From Lactonifactor sp. BIOML-A5 (lineage in GTDB: Bacteria > Bacillota > Clostridia > Lachnospirales > Lachnospiraceae), in contig NZ_WKYV01000001.1 of the NCBI RefSeq assembly GCF_009677585.1, forward strand, positions 129,001-193,000: DNA of 64,000 nt, in the 5' to 3' direction. The position numbers and the translations under genes are program-made. How positions within the stretch are numbered: the stretch's first letter is position 1; each line of letters opens with the position of its first letter. This document shows positions 16,850-24,898 of the stretch, piece after piece. Below the pieces are notes generated by a model. It ran no database searches. It had not been told where the DNA came from and saw nothing but the letters and a program-made list of their open reading frames with translations.

Positions 16850-18019
16850 TTACTCTATAATAGAAGTAATGGTCTCTTCCACCTGTTTCAGATCTTCATC
16901 TGTAGGAATATACATCTGCCGGATAGGGTCCAGGAGCATCTGGCAGCCCATTCCCTCCAGCGCTTCGTATACCTGCTTAATGCTCTGTCCGCCCCAGCCA
17001 TAAGATCCAAAAGCAATTGCTTTCCTTTTTTTCGGGGCCAGGCCTTTCATATAGCACAGGAAACCTGCTACTGTGGGCATCATCTGACTATTCAGCGTAG
17101 GGGAACCAACGGCTATGTATTCTGCGTCCAGAAGCTCCGTCATAATATCGGAGATATGATTATCTTTGAGATCATACAGATGAGCCCCCACTCCAGCCTT
17201 TGAGAATCCTTCCACGACAGCAAAGGCCATCTTTTCTGTGGAGTGCCACATAGAATCATAGACAATACAGGCCTTCTTCTTTGTTCCGCCTCCGGCAAAT
17301 TCTTCATATTTTTCCAGAATGTCTCCGATATGCTCTGTCCAGATAACGCCATGGCTGGGTGCAATTACTTCCATATCCAGTCCTTTTACAATCTCCAGCG
17401 CTTTCCTTGCCTGGGCACCGTAGGGCATAAGGATATTCGCGTAATATTTTTTAGCCTCTCTGTATACATCATCCAGGTTCACCTGTGTGTCGAACCGCAT
17501 ATTGGATGCATAGTGCTGTCCGAAGGCATCATTCGAAAACAAAATCTTATCCTCCGGGCAATAGGTTACCATATTATCCGGCCAGTGAAGCATGGGTGTG
17601 GCAACAAAAGTCAGAGTTCTTTTGCCAATCTTCAGGGTATCCCCCGCTTTTACTGTCTGATATTTGATTTCTTTCCCGTAGTGGGCTGATAATCCCTTCA
17701 TTCCGTTAGGGTCTGAGGTAATCACAGTAGCATTGGGCGCTGCCTTTACTACCTGTGGAAGCGCACCCGAGTGATCCATCTCAACATGATTGGATATTAT
17801 GTAATCAATTTTCTCTGGTTCCACAATCTCACGGATCCTGTCCAACAGCTCTTTTGCAAACGGCGCTTTTACGGTATCAATCAGCGTAATCTTTTCATCC
17901 ATTATTAAATAGGCATTATATGTGGCTCCGCTGTTGGTGGAGTATCCGTGGAAGCTTCTCACATTCCAGTCCACCGCTCCCACTGAATATATATCCTTTT
18001 TTACTTCTACTACATTCAT
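16850..18019 (-). CDS. Flavodiiron protein (FprA-type O2/NO reductase)
   Basis: Cytoplasmic scavenger that reduces O2 to water or NO to N2O in anaerobes, taking electrons from rubredoxin. The 389 residues form a beta-lactamase-like diiron domain (NHVEMDHSG ligand motif near residue 79, HWPDNM, and later His at SHGVIW) and a C-terminal flavodoxin domain (YDSMWHSTEKMA near residue 252, GSPTLNSQMMP, GSYGWGG). The start at 18019 follows GAGGAGG; a frame extension upstream lacks a box. The rubredoxin gene directly upstream is the likely electron donor. A terminator between them suggests separate promoters. Confidence 0.93.
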   Translation of the reverse strand: MNVVEVKKDIYSVGAVDWNVRSFHGYSTNSGATYNAYLIMDEKITLIDTVKAPFAKELLDRIREIVEPEKIDYIISNHVEMDHSGALPQVVKAAPNATVITSDPNGMKGLSAHYGKEIKYQTVKAGDTLKIGKRTLTFVATPMLHWPDNMVTYCPEDKILFSNDAFGQHYASNMRFDTQVNLDDVYREAKKYYANILMPYGAQARKALEIVKGLDMEVIAPSHGVIWTEHIGDILEKYEEFAGGGTKKKACIVYDSMWHSTEKMAFAVVEGFSKAGVGAHLYDLKDNHISDIMTELLDAEYIAVGSPTLNSQMMPTVAGFLCYMKGLAPKKRKAIAFGSYGWGGQSIKQVYEALEGMGCQMLLDPIRQMYIPTDEDLKQVEETITSIIE

Positions 18020-18103
18020 AATGTATGGCCTCCTCTGATTCGTACTTTTAAACAATTCTACCCCATATTATACACTATTTCTGCCGTTTCATAAAGTCCG
18101 GAA

Positions 18104-18143
18104 TAAAAAATGTGCCCGGAGACATACGCCCCGGACACACGGT
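18104..18143 (-). terminator. Terminator of the rubredoxin gene
   Basis: On the minus strand GTGTCCGG pairs with CCGGGCAC (one G-U pair) and is followed by ATTTTTTATT. It lies between rubredoxin and fprA. A weak promoter for fprA (TTTATG, 17 bases, TATAAT at 18072-18067) follows it. Confidence 0.8.
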
Positions 18144-18149
18144 TGTCTG

Positions 18150-18308
18150 CTATGCTTCTATAAATACATCTTTTCCCAATCCGCACACCGGACAAATCCA
18201 ATCCTCCGGCAGATCTTCAAAAGGGGTTCCCGGCTCAATTCCGCCGTCCGGATCTCCTACCTCCGGATCATATTCATAGCCGCAGGGTTCACAAATATAT
18301 TTTTTCAT
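18150..18308 (-). CDS. Rubredoxin
   Basis: A 52-residue one-iron electron carrier. Two Cys knuckles, CEPCGY (residues 6-11) and CPVCGLGK (39-46), bind one Fe. The family motif [19 protein letters not shown] lies between them. The start ATG at 18308 has AGGAGG 10 bases upstream. It lies directly upstream of fprA, its likely electron acceptor, and is divergent from the Crp/Fnr gene, whose control region it shares. Confidence 0.95.
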   Translation of the reverse strand: MKKYICEPCGYEYDPEVGDPDGGIEPGTPFEDLPEDWICPVCGLGKDVFIEA

Positions 18309-18391
18309 ATGTCTTAACCTCCTAAGAATCTTGTAATATTTTTCGTATTTTTTACTGCTTTTATACTATAGCAAATATTTTCTTGAATTTC

Positions 18392-18407
18392 TGTTGCATT
18401 TGCAACA
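18392..18407. promoter_or_regulatory. Crp/Fnr-type operator between rubredoxin and its divergent regulator
   Basis: Perfect palindrome TGTTGCA-TT-TGCAACA, 16 bp, typical length and symmetry for a Crp/Fnr dimer. It overlaps the -35 hexamer of the plus-strand promoter at 18394-18422, which suggests autoregulation, and lies about 84 bp upstream of the rubredoxin start. Confidence 0.7.
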
Positions 18408-18422
18408 TACATCCTCTATAAT
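18394..18422 (+). promoter_or_regulatory. Promoter of the Crp/Fnr gene
   Basis: TTGCAT at 18394-18399, 17-base spacer, TATAAT at 18417-18422. The -35 is inside the palindromic operator. Confidence 0.7.
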
Positions 18423-18454
18423 AATAAAAACTTTATAAACTAGGAGGTTCTTTC

Positions 18455-19117
18455 ATGAATACCACAGCAACAGCACTTTTTCAAAACATATCCGATCCGG
18501 ACTGCAAAAAAATGTTCGCCTGTATGAAGTCCTATACGGCCGCCTTTCACTCAGGGGACATAATTTACACCTATGGAGGGAGCCGGCAGTCTGTGGGAAT
18601 CATTCTTCAGGGAAAAGTCTCTGTGGTCCGCTATGAATACAGCGGAAGCCGGACAATTCTGGAAGAATTGGCTCCCGGAGATATCTTCGGGGAAGCTCTT
18701 GCTTTTTATCTCCCGGAATATGCCTGCATTACTGCTCTCTGTCAGAAAGACTGCCGGATTCTCTTTCTTGATTATGACCACCTGATTCAAAACTGTGCAA
18801 AAGTATGCCCCTGCCATACACAACTGATACGGAATATGCTCCGCCTGTTATCGGAAAAATCACGTCTCCTCAGTGAACGGATCGAAGTTCTGAGCCAGCG
18901 TTCTATCCGGGGAAAGCTTCTGTGCTTTTTCCGCCAGCAGTCCGCCAAATACCAGAGCACTGCTTTTACCCTCCCCTTTTCCATGATAGACTTTGCAGAT
19001 TTTTTGTCTGTAAACCGAAGTGCCATGGTAAGAGAAATCAAAAAAATGAAAGAGGAAGGCATACTAGAGATAGAAAAGCGTCGGATTACACTCCTGTCAG
19101 ACCCGCAAACTGCGTAA
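18455..19117 (+). CDS. Crp/Fnr-family transcriptional regulator
   Basis: Homodimeric regulator of 220 residues: an N-terminal cyclic-nucleotide-binding-like barrel (FHSGDIIYTYG near residue 31, PGDIFGEALAF near 74) and a C-terminal HTH_Crp domain (IDFADFLSVNRSAMVREIKK near 175). Cys residues are scattered (CQKDC, CAKVCPC) but not in a classical Fnr N-terminal cluster, so a haem or other ligand as in HcpR-type regulators is possible; this is inference. Start set by AGGAGG. Divergent from rubredoxin-fprA, which it probably controls, and 3'-overlapping feoB by 32 bp. Confidence 0.88.
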   Translation: MNTTATALFQNISDPDCKKMFACMKSYTAAFHSGDIIYTYGGSRQSVGIILQGKVSVVRYEYSGSRTILEELAPGDIFGEALAFYLPEYACITALCQKDCRILFLDYDHLIQNCAKVCPCHTQLIRNMLRLLSEKSRLLSERIEVLSQRSIRGKLLCFFRQQSAKYQSTAFTLPFSMIDFADFLSVNRSAMVREIKKMKEEGILEIEKRRITLLSDPQTA

Positions 19118-21206
19118 ACAAAAAGCACACCAGGATCCCTGCCGCCGCAGGTATCAGGATAGCAGCCCCGGTCCACCGCAGACTTTTTGTTTCTTTATAT
19201 ATTGTCATGCAGGTAGTAGAACAGGGCCAGTGGAGCAGAGAAAAAAGCATGGTACTGACAGCGGTTATCCAGGTCCATCCATGCTCTGTCAGCAGACTTT
19301 TCAGAACGGTCAGATCTTCCATATCAACGAGGGTCCCCTGTGCCAGATAGGTCATTATAATAATAGGCATTACAATTTCATTAGCCGGAAGCCCCAGAAT
19401 AAATGCCATCAGGATTACCCCGTCCATCCCCAGCATCTTCCCAAAGGGATCCAGAAAATCCGTACAGTAGTACAACAGAGACTGTCCGGACACCTCTGCA
19501 TTCGCCAATACCCAAATCAGAACTCCTGCGGGTGCAGCAAAAAGGACTGCCCTCCCCAGCACAAACAGCGTTTTATCAAATATAGAACGGACGATAACCT
19601 TTCCAATCTGTGGTCTCCGGTAAGGAGGCAGCTCCAGCGCAAAAGAAGACGGAATTCCTTTTAATATGGTTTTTGATAAGAGTCTGGAAACCAGCAGCGT
19701 CATAAAGATTCCCAGCAGAATCATCCCGGCAAGCAGACATGCGGACAGAAAAGAGCTTCCAATCCCGTAGCTTCCCCCCACAAAAAACATGGAGATAATA
19801 GCAATCATCACAGGCAGTCTTCCGTTACACGGTACGAAATTATTTGTCAAAATCGCGATCAGACGTTCCCTGGGCGAATCGATAATTCTGCACCCCACGA
19901 CTCCTGCGGCATTGCACCCAAAACCCATACACATTGTCAGGGCCTGCTTTCCGCACGCACAGCATTTCTTAAAGCACCGATCCAGATTAAAGGCGACCCG
20001 GGGAAGATATCCAAAATCCTCCATCAGTGTAAAAAGCGGAAAGAAAATTGCCATGGGGGGCAGCATCACTGATATGACCCAGGTAACTACCTGGTACACT
20101 CCCTGCACAAGTATACCCGACAGAAGCGAAGGCGCACCGGCATGCTCAAGCAGATGCAAAAGCTTCTCTCCTGCTTCCGTAAACCCTGTGCTGAGAAGAC
20201 GGGAGGGATAATTAGCGCCGGAAATGGTAAGCCAGAAAATCCCCAAAAGTACCAAAAACATAATTGGAAATCCGGTTGCCTTGCTGGTAAATAGCCAATC
20301 CAGCTTCCGGTCTCTCCCTGCATACGAGGAACCGCTGTACCGGACCGTTTTTCCTGCAATCTCTTCTGCCTTCCGTACAAACACTGCCGCCATATCATCC
20401 TGCAGCTGTTTTACAGTAATCCCCTGTTCTTCCAGTTCTCCCAGGCATTCTTCCCGGGCTCGGGAGAATACTTCTTCCTCCTCCCCGGAGAGGCAGAAAT
20501 ACTTCTTCACAGAATCCATTAAACTTTCGTCCCCATCCAGCAGTCTGGCACAAAGCCACCGTCTCTTTCGCTTCAGGGAGCAGATATCCACACCGTTTTC
20601 TTTGTCCGAACCTGTTATCAACCCACATGCCGCCGTTTCCAGCTTTTCCACGCACTTTTCCACATACTCCGGGTATCTCAGGACTGTCCGCTCCTGTTCC
20701 TCTTCTGTCAGCATTTTGCCAAGCAGTTCAACCATATGCGAAAGGCCTTTGTTGGATCTGGCTGTTACCGGTACGACCGGAACCTCCAAAAGCTCCTCCA
20801 AAAGGGAAAAGTTAATGGTGATCCCCTTTTTCCCGGCCTCATCCATTAGATTGACACAGACCATCACTCTGGGACATATCTCGGTAATCTGCAGAACCAG
20901 GTTCAGGTTTCGCTCCAGGCAGGTAGCATCGCACACTACCACAACTCCATCCGGCTCCTCAAAACAGATAAAGTCCCTGGCAACCTCCTCTTCCTGGGAA
21001 TGGGCCATAAGAGAATAACAACCTGGAATATCCACAAGCAGCCCTTCTCCCCCGTTCAACGAAAATGTTCCTCTTGCATTCACCACTGTTTTTCCAGGCC
21101 AGTTTCCTGTGTGCTGTTTTAATCCGGTAAGCTGGTTAAACACGGTACTTTTCCCTACATTCGGATTTCCCGCAAGCCCAATCTTCCATCTGTTCTCAGC
21201 ACTCAT
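19086..21206 (-). CDS. feoB: Ferrous iron transporter B
   Basis: Fe(II) uptake permease, 706 residues. The N-terminal cytoplasmic G domain shows G1 GNPNVGKST (residues 13-21), G3 DIPGCYSL, and G4 VNLMDE. A GDI helical linker follows, then two Gate domains with a central conserved segment (FTLMEDFGYLPRVAFNLDR near 395 and CMGFGCNAAGVVGCR near 425). About nine membrane segments. Normal length. It overlaps the feoA 3' end by 11 bp in an feoAB operon and converges with the Crp/Fnr gene, the last 32 bp being shared on opposite strands. Confidence 0.95.
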   Translation of the reverse strand: MSAENRWKIGLAGNPNVGKSTVFNQLTGLKQHTGNWPGKTVVNARGTFSLNGGEGLLVDIPGCYSLMAHSQEEEVARDFICFEEPDGVVVVCDATCLERNLNLVLQITEICPRVMVCVNLMDEAGKKGITINFSLLEELLEVPVVPVTARSNKGLSHMVELLGKMLTEEEQERTVLRYPEYVEKCVEKLETAACGLITGSDKENGVDICSLKRKRRWLCARLLDGDESLMDSVKKYFCLSGEEEEVFSRAREECLGELEEQGITVKQLQDDMAAVFVRKAEEIAGKTVRYSGSSYAGRDRKLDWLFTSKATGFPIMFLVLLGIFWLTISGANYPSRLLSTGFTEAGEKLLHLLEHAGAPSLLSGILVQGVYQVVTWVISVMLPPMAIFFPLFTLMEDFGYLPRVAFNLDRCFKKCCACGKQALTMCMGFGCNAAGVVGCRIIDSPRERLIAILTNNFVPCNGRLPVMIAIISMFFVGGSYGIGSSFLSACLLAGMILLGIFMTLLVSRLLSKTILKGIPSSFALELPPYRRPQIGKVIVRSIFDKTLFVLGRAVLFAAPAGVLIWVLANAEVSGQSLLYYCTDFLDPFGKMLGMDGVILMAFILGLPANEIVMPIIIMTYLAQGTLVDMEDLTVLKSLLTEHGWTWITAVSTMLFSLLHWPCSTTCMTIYKETKSLRWTGAAILIPAAAGILVCFLFTQFAGLTGV

Positions 21207-21438
21207 AGCTTCTTACCAGTACACAGTTGGAATCTTCTTTTCTAAGGGCAATCACTGCACCTCTCACCAGATAAGCGGCCGGATCCCCCAGAGGACTGAT
21301 TCCCACACACTCCACACAGGTTCCCTGAATCAGCCCCATATCCTGAAGCCTCCTGCGTAATCTGTCCTCTGAGTGCATCTCACAGACAATACCTGTCTCT
21401 CCACGTTCCATCCTATCTAATGGCTTTAACCCTGTCAT
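21196..21438 (-). CDS. feoA: Ferrous iron transport protein A
   Basis: Small cytosolic SH3-like partner of FeoB, 80 residues. The FeoA core is visible as RRRLQDMGLIQGTCVECVG followed by SPLGDPAAYLVRGAVIALRK. The start at 21438 (MTGLKPLDRM) has an AAAGGGGAC box; the ATG at 21462 would lack one. First gene of the feoAB operon, divergent from the DtxR-family gene 98 bp away. Confidence 0.92.
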   Translation of the reverse strand: MTGLKPLDRMERGETGIVCEMHSEDRLRRRLQDMGLIQGTCVECVGISPLGDPAAYLVRGAVIALRKEDSNCVLVRSYEC

Positions 21439-21536
21439 ACATTCGTCCCCTTTCACATACATTTAGTATTATGCAACAATGTTTCCATATCCTAATATAT
21501 GTTTCTACCTACATTTTTGTTACAGGGAGGCACATC

Positions 21537-21965
21537 ATGGACAAGTCAAATGATTTCTTTACGCTGAAAGGGTATGCACGCATGGAAAAAAGCCAGATTA
21601 CTTCGGCAATGGAGGATTATCTGGAAATGATTTACCGTATGCATCAGGAAAAAAGGGACTTAAGGATCACAGCCCTGGCTGAGGCCCTGAATGTCAAGCC
21701 TTCCTCTGCCTCCAGAATGGTAACGAATCTGGCACGCCAGGAGCTTGTGAGCTTTGAGAAGTACGGCATCATATCCCTGACAGAAAAAGGCGCCAGTCTT
21801 GGCGGGTATCTTCTCTTCCGCCATGAGATTCTTCACCGCTTCTTCTGCTATCTTAACCATTCCTCCTGCGAATTGGAGCAGGTTGAAAAGGTAGAACACT
21901 TTATTGACAGTCAAACCATATGGAATATGAAGCTTTTTTTGGAAAAACACCAAAATGAGCATTAA
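21537..21965 (+). CDS. DtxR/MntR-family metal-dependent regulator
   Basis: Fe(II)- or Mn(II)-responsive repressor, 142 residues. The start at 21537 is set by GGGAGG; the frame is open further 5' but overlaps feoA. The N-terminal wHTH has AMEDYLEMIYRMHQE and NVKPSSASRMVTNLARQ; the dimerisation and metal domain has RHEILHRFFCYL and VEKVEHFIDSQTIWNM, with His, Glu and Cys in metal-ligand positions. There is no C-terminal SH3 domain, so it is a short MntR-like form. Divergent from feoAB, its probable target. I see no clear palindrome in the shared 98 bp. Confidence 0.88.
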   Translation: MDKSNDFFTLKGYARMEKSQITSAMEDYLEMIYRMHQEKRDLRITALAEALNVKPSSASRMVTNLARQELVSFEKYGIISLTEKGASLGGYLLFRHEILHRFFCYLNHSSCELEQVEKVEHFIDSQTIWNMKLFLEKHQNEH

Positions 21966-21994
21966 AAAGAGGCCATCTTCTCCCGGGAAAATGG
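21964..21994 (-). terminator. Terminator of the HPr gene
   Basis: On the minus strand GGCCATTTTCCC pairs with GGGAGAAGATGGCC (minor mismatch), followed by TCTTTTTAA. It also touches the dtxR stop on the other strand. Confidence 0.7.
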
Positions 21995-22017
21995 CCCGCA
22001 TGCTTTGCAGCGCTGAA

Positions 22018-22275
22018 TTAGAAGGTCTGCTCTACAAATTTCTTCACCTTCTCCAGTTCAGCCTCATCACAGTCGTCTTCCAGTGTTATGGTTATCACAT
22101 CACCCTTTTTCACATTTAATGTCATCAGAGCCACCAATTGGTCGGCGCTTACTGTATTTCCATCCTTTGTAATGGTGACAGCCGTATCCATTCCTTTTAC
22201 TAATTCAACCAAAAGACCTACCGGCCTTGCATGGAATCCCAATTCATCACTGATTTTATATTGAAATTCTGTCAT
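22018..22275 (-). CDS. HPr-family phosphocarrier with Gln at the regulatory Ser46 position
   Basis: PTS phosphocarrier-like protein of 85 residues. The active-site segment ELGFHARPVGLLV places the phosphorylated His at residue 15. The usual IMGVMSL regulatory segment is replaced by DQLVALMTL: residue 46 is Gln, not Ser, so HPr kinase could not phosphorylate it there. The start at 22275 follows GGAGAAGG. It stands alone with its own promoter and terminator, with no ptsI next to it. It could be a secondary HPr (Crh-like in reverse: His kept, Ser lost) used for one PTS or for regulation. Confidence 0.88.
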   Translation of the reverse strand: MTEFQYKISDELGFHARPVGLLVELVKGMDTAVTITKDGNTVSADQLVALMTLNVKKGDVITITLEDDCDEAELEKVKKFVEQTF

Positions 22276-22356
22276 GTTCCTTCTCCTCTCCAATCGTTCC
22301 TATGGATAGTAATTGCTTCCTTTGTTCCCCAAACTGACTTCTCCCAAGTAACCTAT

Positions 22357-22386
22357 ATTATACCATTACATAGGATTCATTGACAA
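22357..22386 (-). promoter_or_regulatory. Promoter of the HPr gene
   Basis: Minus-strand TTGTCA (22386-22381), 18-base spacer, TATAAT (22362-22357). Confidence 0.6.
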
Positions 22387-22498
22387 TCATCTTTTTCAAT
22401 ACAATTTTTGTTGCACCTTTTTAACTTCTCTTTTATACTGGAGACAGAATATTATATCTGCTGTACTATTATAAATTAAAAGTTATATGAGGGTTGCT

Positions 22499-23434
22499 AT
22501 GTTCAAAGGAATGGAATACGTATACGAAGTTTATAAGGAAAAAAGCTTTTCCAAGGCAGCTGCCAATCTGTACATCTCCCAGCCATCTCTGAGTGCAACA
22601 ATTAAAAAAATAGAGGAGCGCGTGGGCACCCCCCTATTTGACCGAAGCACCAATCCTATTCAGCTTACAGACTGCGGGAAAGAATATGTAAAATGCATGG
22701 AGAAGATCTTGGATATAGAAAACGGTTTTGAAAACTACCTGAATCATATGAATGAATTGAAAACCGGCAGACTTTCCATCGGAGGCAGTAATTTTTTCAC
22801 CTCTTTTGTGCTCCCTCCCATAGTCTCCAGATACATGCAGAAGTATCCTTTCATTCAAATCAGTCTCATTGAGGCCAACACCTCCCAGTTAGATCAGCAG
22901 CTGATATCTGGGGCACTGGATCTTGTCATTGACAATTATGCTTTTCATGAATCCATCTACACCCGTCACTTCCTGTGCAGAGAACAGCTTCTCCTGGCGG
23001 TCCCCAGACATTTTGCATCCAACAAATCTTTCATAAACTGCAGACTCTCCAAAGAAGACATTGTGTCCGAAAAGCACCATCTGGAGTCAACCCCCTGCGT
23101 CCCCCTGGAAGCATTCCGGGAGGACCCCTTCATCCTTCTGCGCTCAGGCAACGATACCCGGGAACGGGCCGATAAAATCTGCAGCAGCCACGGCTTCCGT
23201 CCAAGAGTAATACTAAAGCTGGACCAGCAGCTGTCGGCATACAATGTTGCCTGTTATGGAATGGGGATAGCCTTCGTAAGCGATACCCTGATCCGGCACA
23301 GCAGGCCCGACGAGAATATTATATTTTATAAGCTACAGGATCCTGAGACTGTGAGGAATGTTTACTTTTATCATAAGCAGAGCCGGTATGTAACCAGGGC
23401 AATGGAGGAGTTTTTAAAGGTCGCATGTCTTTAG
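22499..23434 (+). CDS. LysR-family transcriptional regulator
   Basis: A 311-residue LTTR: N-terminal wHTH (SFSKAAANLYISQPSLSATI, residues about 16-35) and a C-terminal substrate-binding fold. The start at 22499 is set by GAGGG; the ATG at 22487 overlaps the box. The effector domain shows GRLSIGGSNFFTSFVLPP and GALDLVIDN. Its stop codon abuts the stop of the SSF transporter gene on the opposite strand, so it is convergent with the amino-acid oxidation operon. It could regulate that operon or a distant target; nothing in the sequence decides. No divergent partner gene is present. Confidence 0.88.
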   Translation: MFKGMEYVYEVYKEKSFSKAAANLYISQPSLSATIKKIEERVGTPLFDRSTNPIQLTDCGKEYVKCMEKILDIENGFENYLNHMNELKTGRLSIGGSNFFTSFVLPPIVSRYMQKYPFIQISLIEANTSQLDQQLISGALDLVIDNYAFHESIYTRHFLCREQLLLAVPRHFASNKSFINCRLSKEDIVSEKHHLESTPCVPLEAFREDPFILLRSGNDTRERADKICSSHGFRPRVILKLDQQLSAYNVACYGMGIAFVSDTLIRHSRPDENIIFYKLQDPETVRNVYFYHKQSRYVTRAMEEFLKVACL

Positions 23435-24853
23435 CTATTCCAGGAATATTGTCTCCCGCCGATCCACTGCGGATCCCACAATCAGCAATGCCAGCGACAT
23501 AAGGCTCCCCACAATTACTTCCGGAACCCCAAAGGGATTACCCAATACAGATTTCCACAGTACCGACGATAAAAATCCGCCGATCATCCCCATGGTAATT
23601 CCAAGCTTCTTTGCCCGTTTGGACAAGAGTGCTGCCATGGCAGGGATTGCTATGGCTGAGGCGAAGTAAGACATTGATAAAACCAGTGACTCCAGAATAT
23701 TCTCCATTCTCAAAGCAAATACCAGGGCAAGAATTCCTATTACAACCACCGAATATCTGGACAGCTTCAGCTGGGTCTCCTGTTTTACTCCCGGATGGAT
23801 TGCCAGAAGCAAGTCGGTGCACAGCGTCTGGGAAGCCAGAAGCAGATAGCTGTCAATGGTAGACATTACAATGGCAATCAGGGATGTAATCACCAAAGCG
23901 TACAGAATAGGCGGAAAAGATTCTTTTACCATCAGGGGAATCAGCATTTCATGGGAGATTCCTTTTGGAAAGGACGGATAGAGAATCAATGCACACACAC
24001 CTATAATGGTCACAGCAAAGCTGTAGAACAGGATGATTACATTACCTCCAATCGCTCCCTTGCTGGCCACCTTAGAAGATGAGGAAGCAAAGGAACGCTG
24101 CCAATAGGGAGGTCCAGCCAAAAAATATAGCAAATATACAACCGTATAGGATGCAATGGATTTGTCAAATTTCAATTCGAAATAATGTTCCGGAAGGCTG
24201 GCCGCCAGATTGGTCAGCCCTCCTACTTTACTCAATGCTGCTGCCGGCAGAATTACCCCGATGACTACGATGAGCAGTATTCCCTGAAGGGTATCTGTAT
24301 AGGCAACCCCGTAAAATCCGGACAGGGTAGTGTAGGCGATAACAATTACAGTGGTGACGATAAGAGCTGTCTGATAGGATATCTCCCAGTCATCTGCCAT
24401 AACCATCTGAAGGATTTTTGAAGAGGCAACCATCTGGGTTCCTGCGGTCCCGATAACCGTCCAGCCAATAATGGCTGAGGCTATCAGGGCTGGCAGGCGG
24501 CCAAATCTTTTGGTAATCAGATCCGGTATGGACAGAATATGATACTTCTGCCCTATTTTCTGAATGCGCCCGGCAAACAGACAGAATACCGCAAAAGCAA
24601 TTACCGTCGCAAATGTAGGCAGAATCGCAGAGATTCCAATCTCATATGCCAGACCTGATTTTCCCAGGGTAGAAGACGCACCAATCCAGGTAGCCGCAAA
24701 GGTCAGCATAATCACAGGCCATGGAAGATTCCTCTGTCCAAGATAGTAACCCTCCAGATTTTTTGATTTTTTCTGCAGTACAATACTGATGGCAGCAGTG
24801 GCTGCAAAATAGATTATTAATACCGTAAGTACAAGAACCATAAATTGTATCAC
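23435..24853 (-). CDS. Sodium:solute symporter family transporter
   Basis: SSF (LeuT-fold) secondary transporter of 472 residues with about 13 membrane segments. Family features are LEGYYLGQRNLPWPVIMLTF near residue 33, TWIGASSTLGKSGLAYEIG near 55 and AYTTLSGFYGVAYTDTLQG near 173. Substrates of relatives include proline, pantothenate and short-chain carboxylates. It is the last gene of the operon with amino-acid dehydrogenase, oxidoreductase and acyl-CoA synthetase, so it may import the amino acid or export or import the acid product; the choice is inference. Confidence 0.9.
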   Translation of the reverse strand: MIQFMVLVLTVLIIYFAATAAISIVLQKKSKNLEGYYLGQRNLPWPVIMLTFAATWIGASSTLGKSGLAYEIGISAILPTFATVIAFAVFCLFAGRIQKIGQKYHILSIPDLITKRFGRLPALIASAIIGWTVIGTAGTQMVASSKILQMVMADDWEISYQTALIVTTVIVIAYTTLSGFYGVAYTDTLQGILLIVVIGVILPAAALSKVGGLTNLAASLPEHYFELKFDKSIASYTVVYLLYFLAGPPYWQRSFASSSSKVASKGAIGGNVIILFYSFAVTIIGVCALILYPSFPKGISHEMLIPLMVKESFPPILYALVITSLIAIVMSTIDSYLLLASQTLCTDLLLAIHPGVKQETQLKLSRYSVVVIGILALVFALRMENILESLVLSMSYFASAIAIPAMAALLSKRAKKLGITMGMIGGFLSSVLWKSVLGNPFGVPEVIVGSLMSLALLIVGSAVDRRETIFLE

Positions 24854-24898
24854 CTGACCTTTTGTAAGAATATTTCGTTTGCGTATTTCAGTACGGAT

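Noticed and set aside
20224..21018. 264-codon plus-strand frame antisense to feoB
   Set aside because: Ser-rich shadow frame of a real, full-length feoB.
21439..21536. Search for a GTTAGT-type operator between feoA and the DtxR-family gene
   Set aside because: No palindrome of that type is visible; only partial half-sites such as TTAGTAT.
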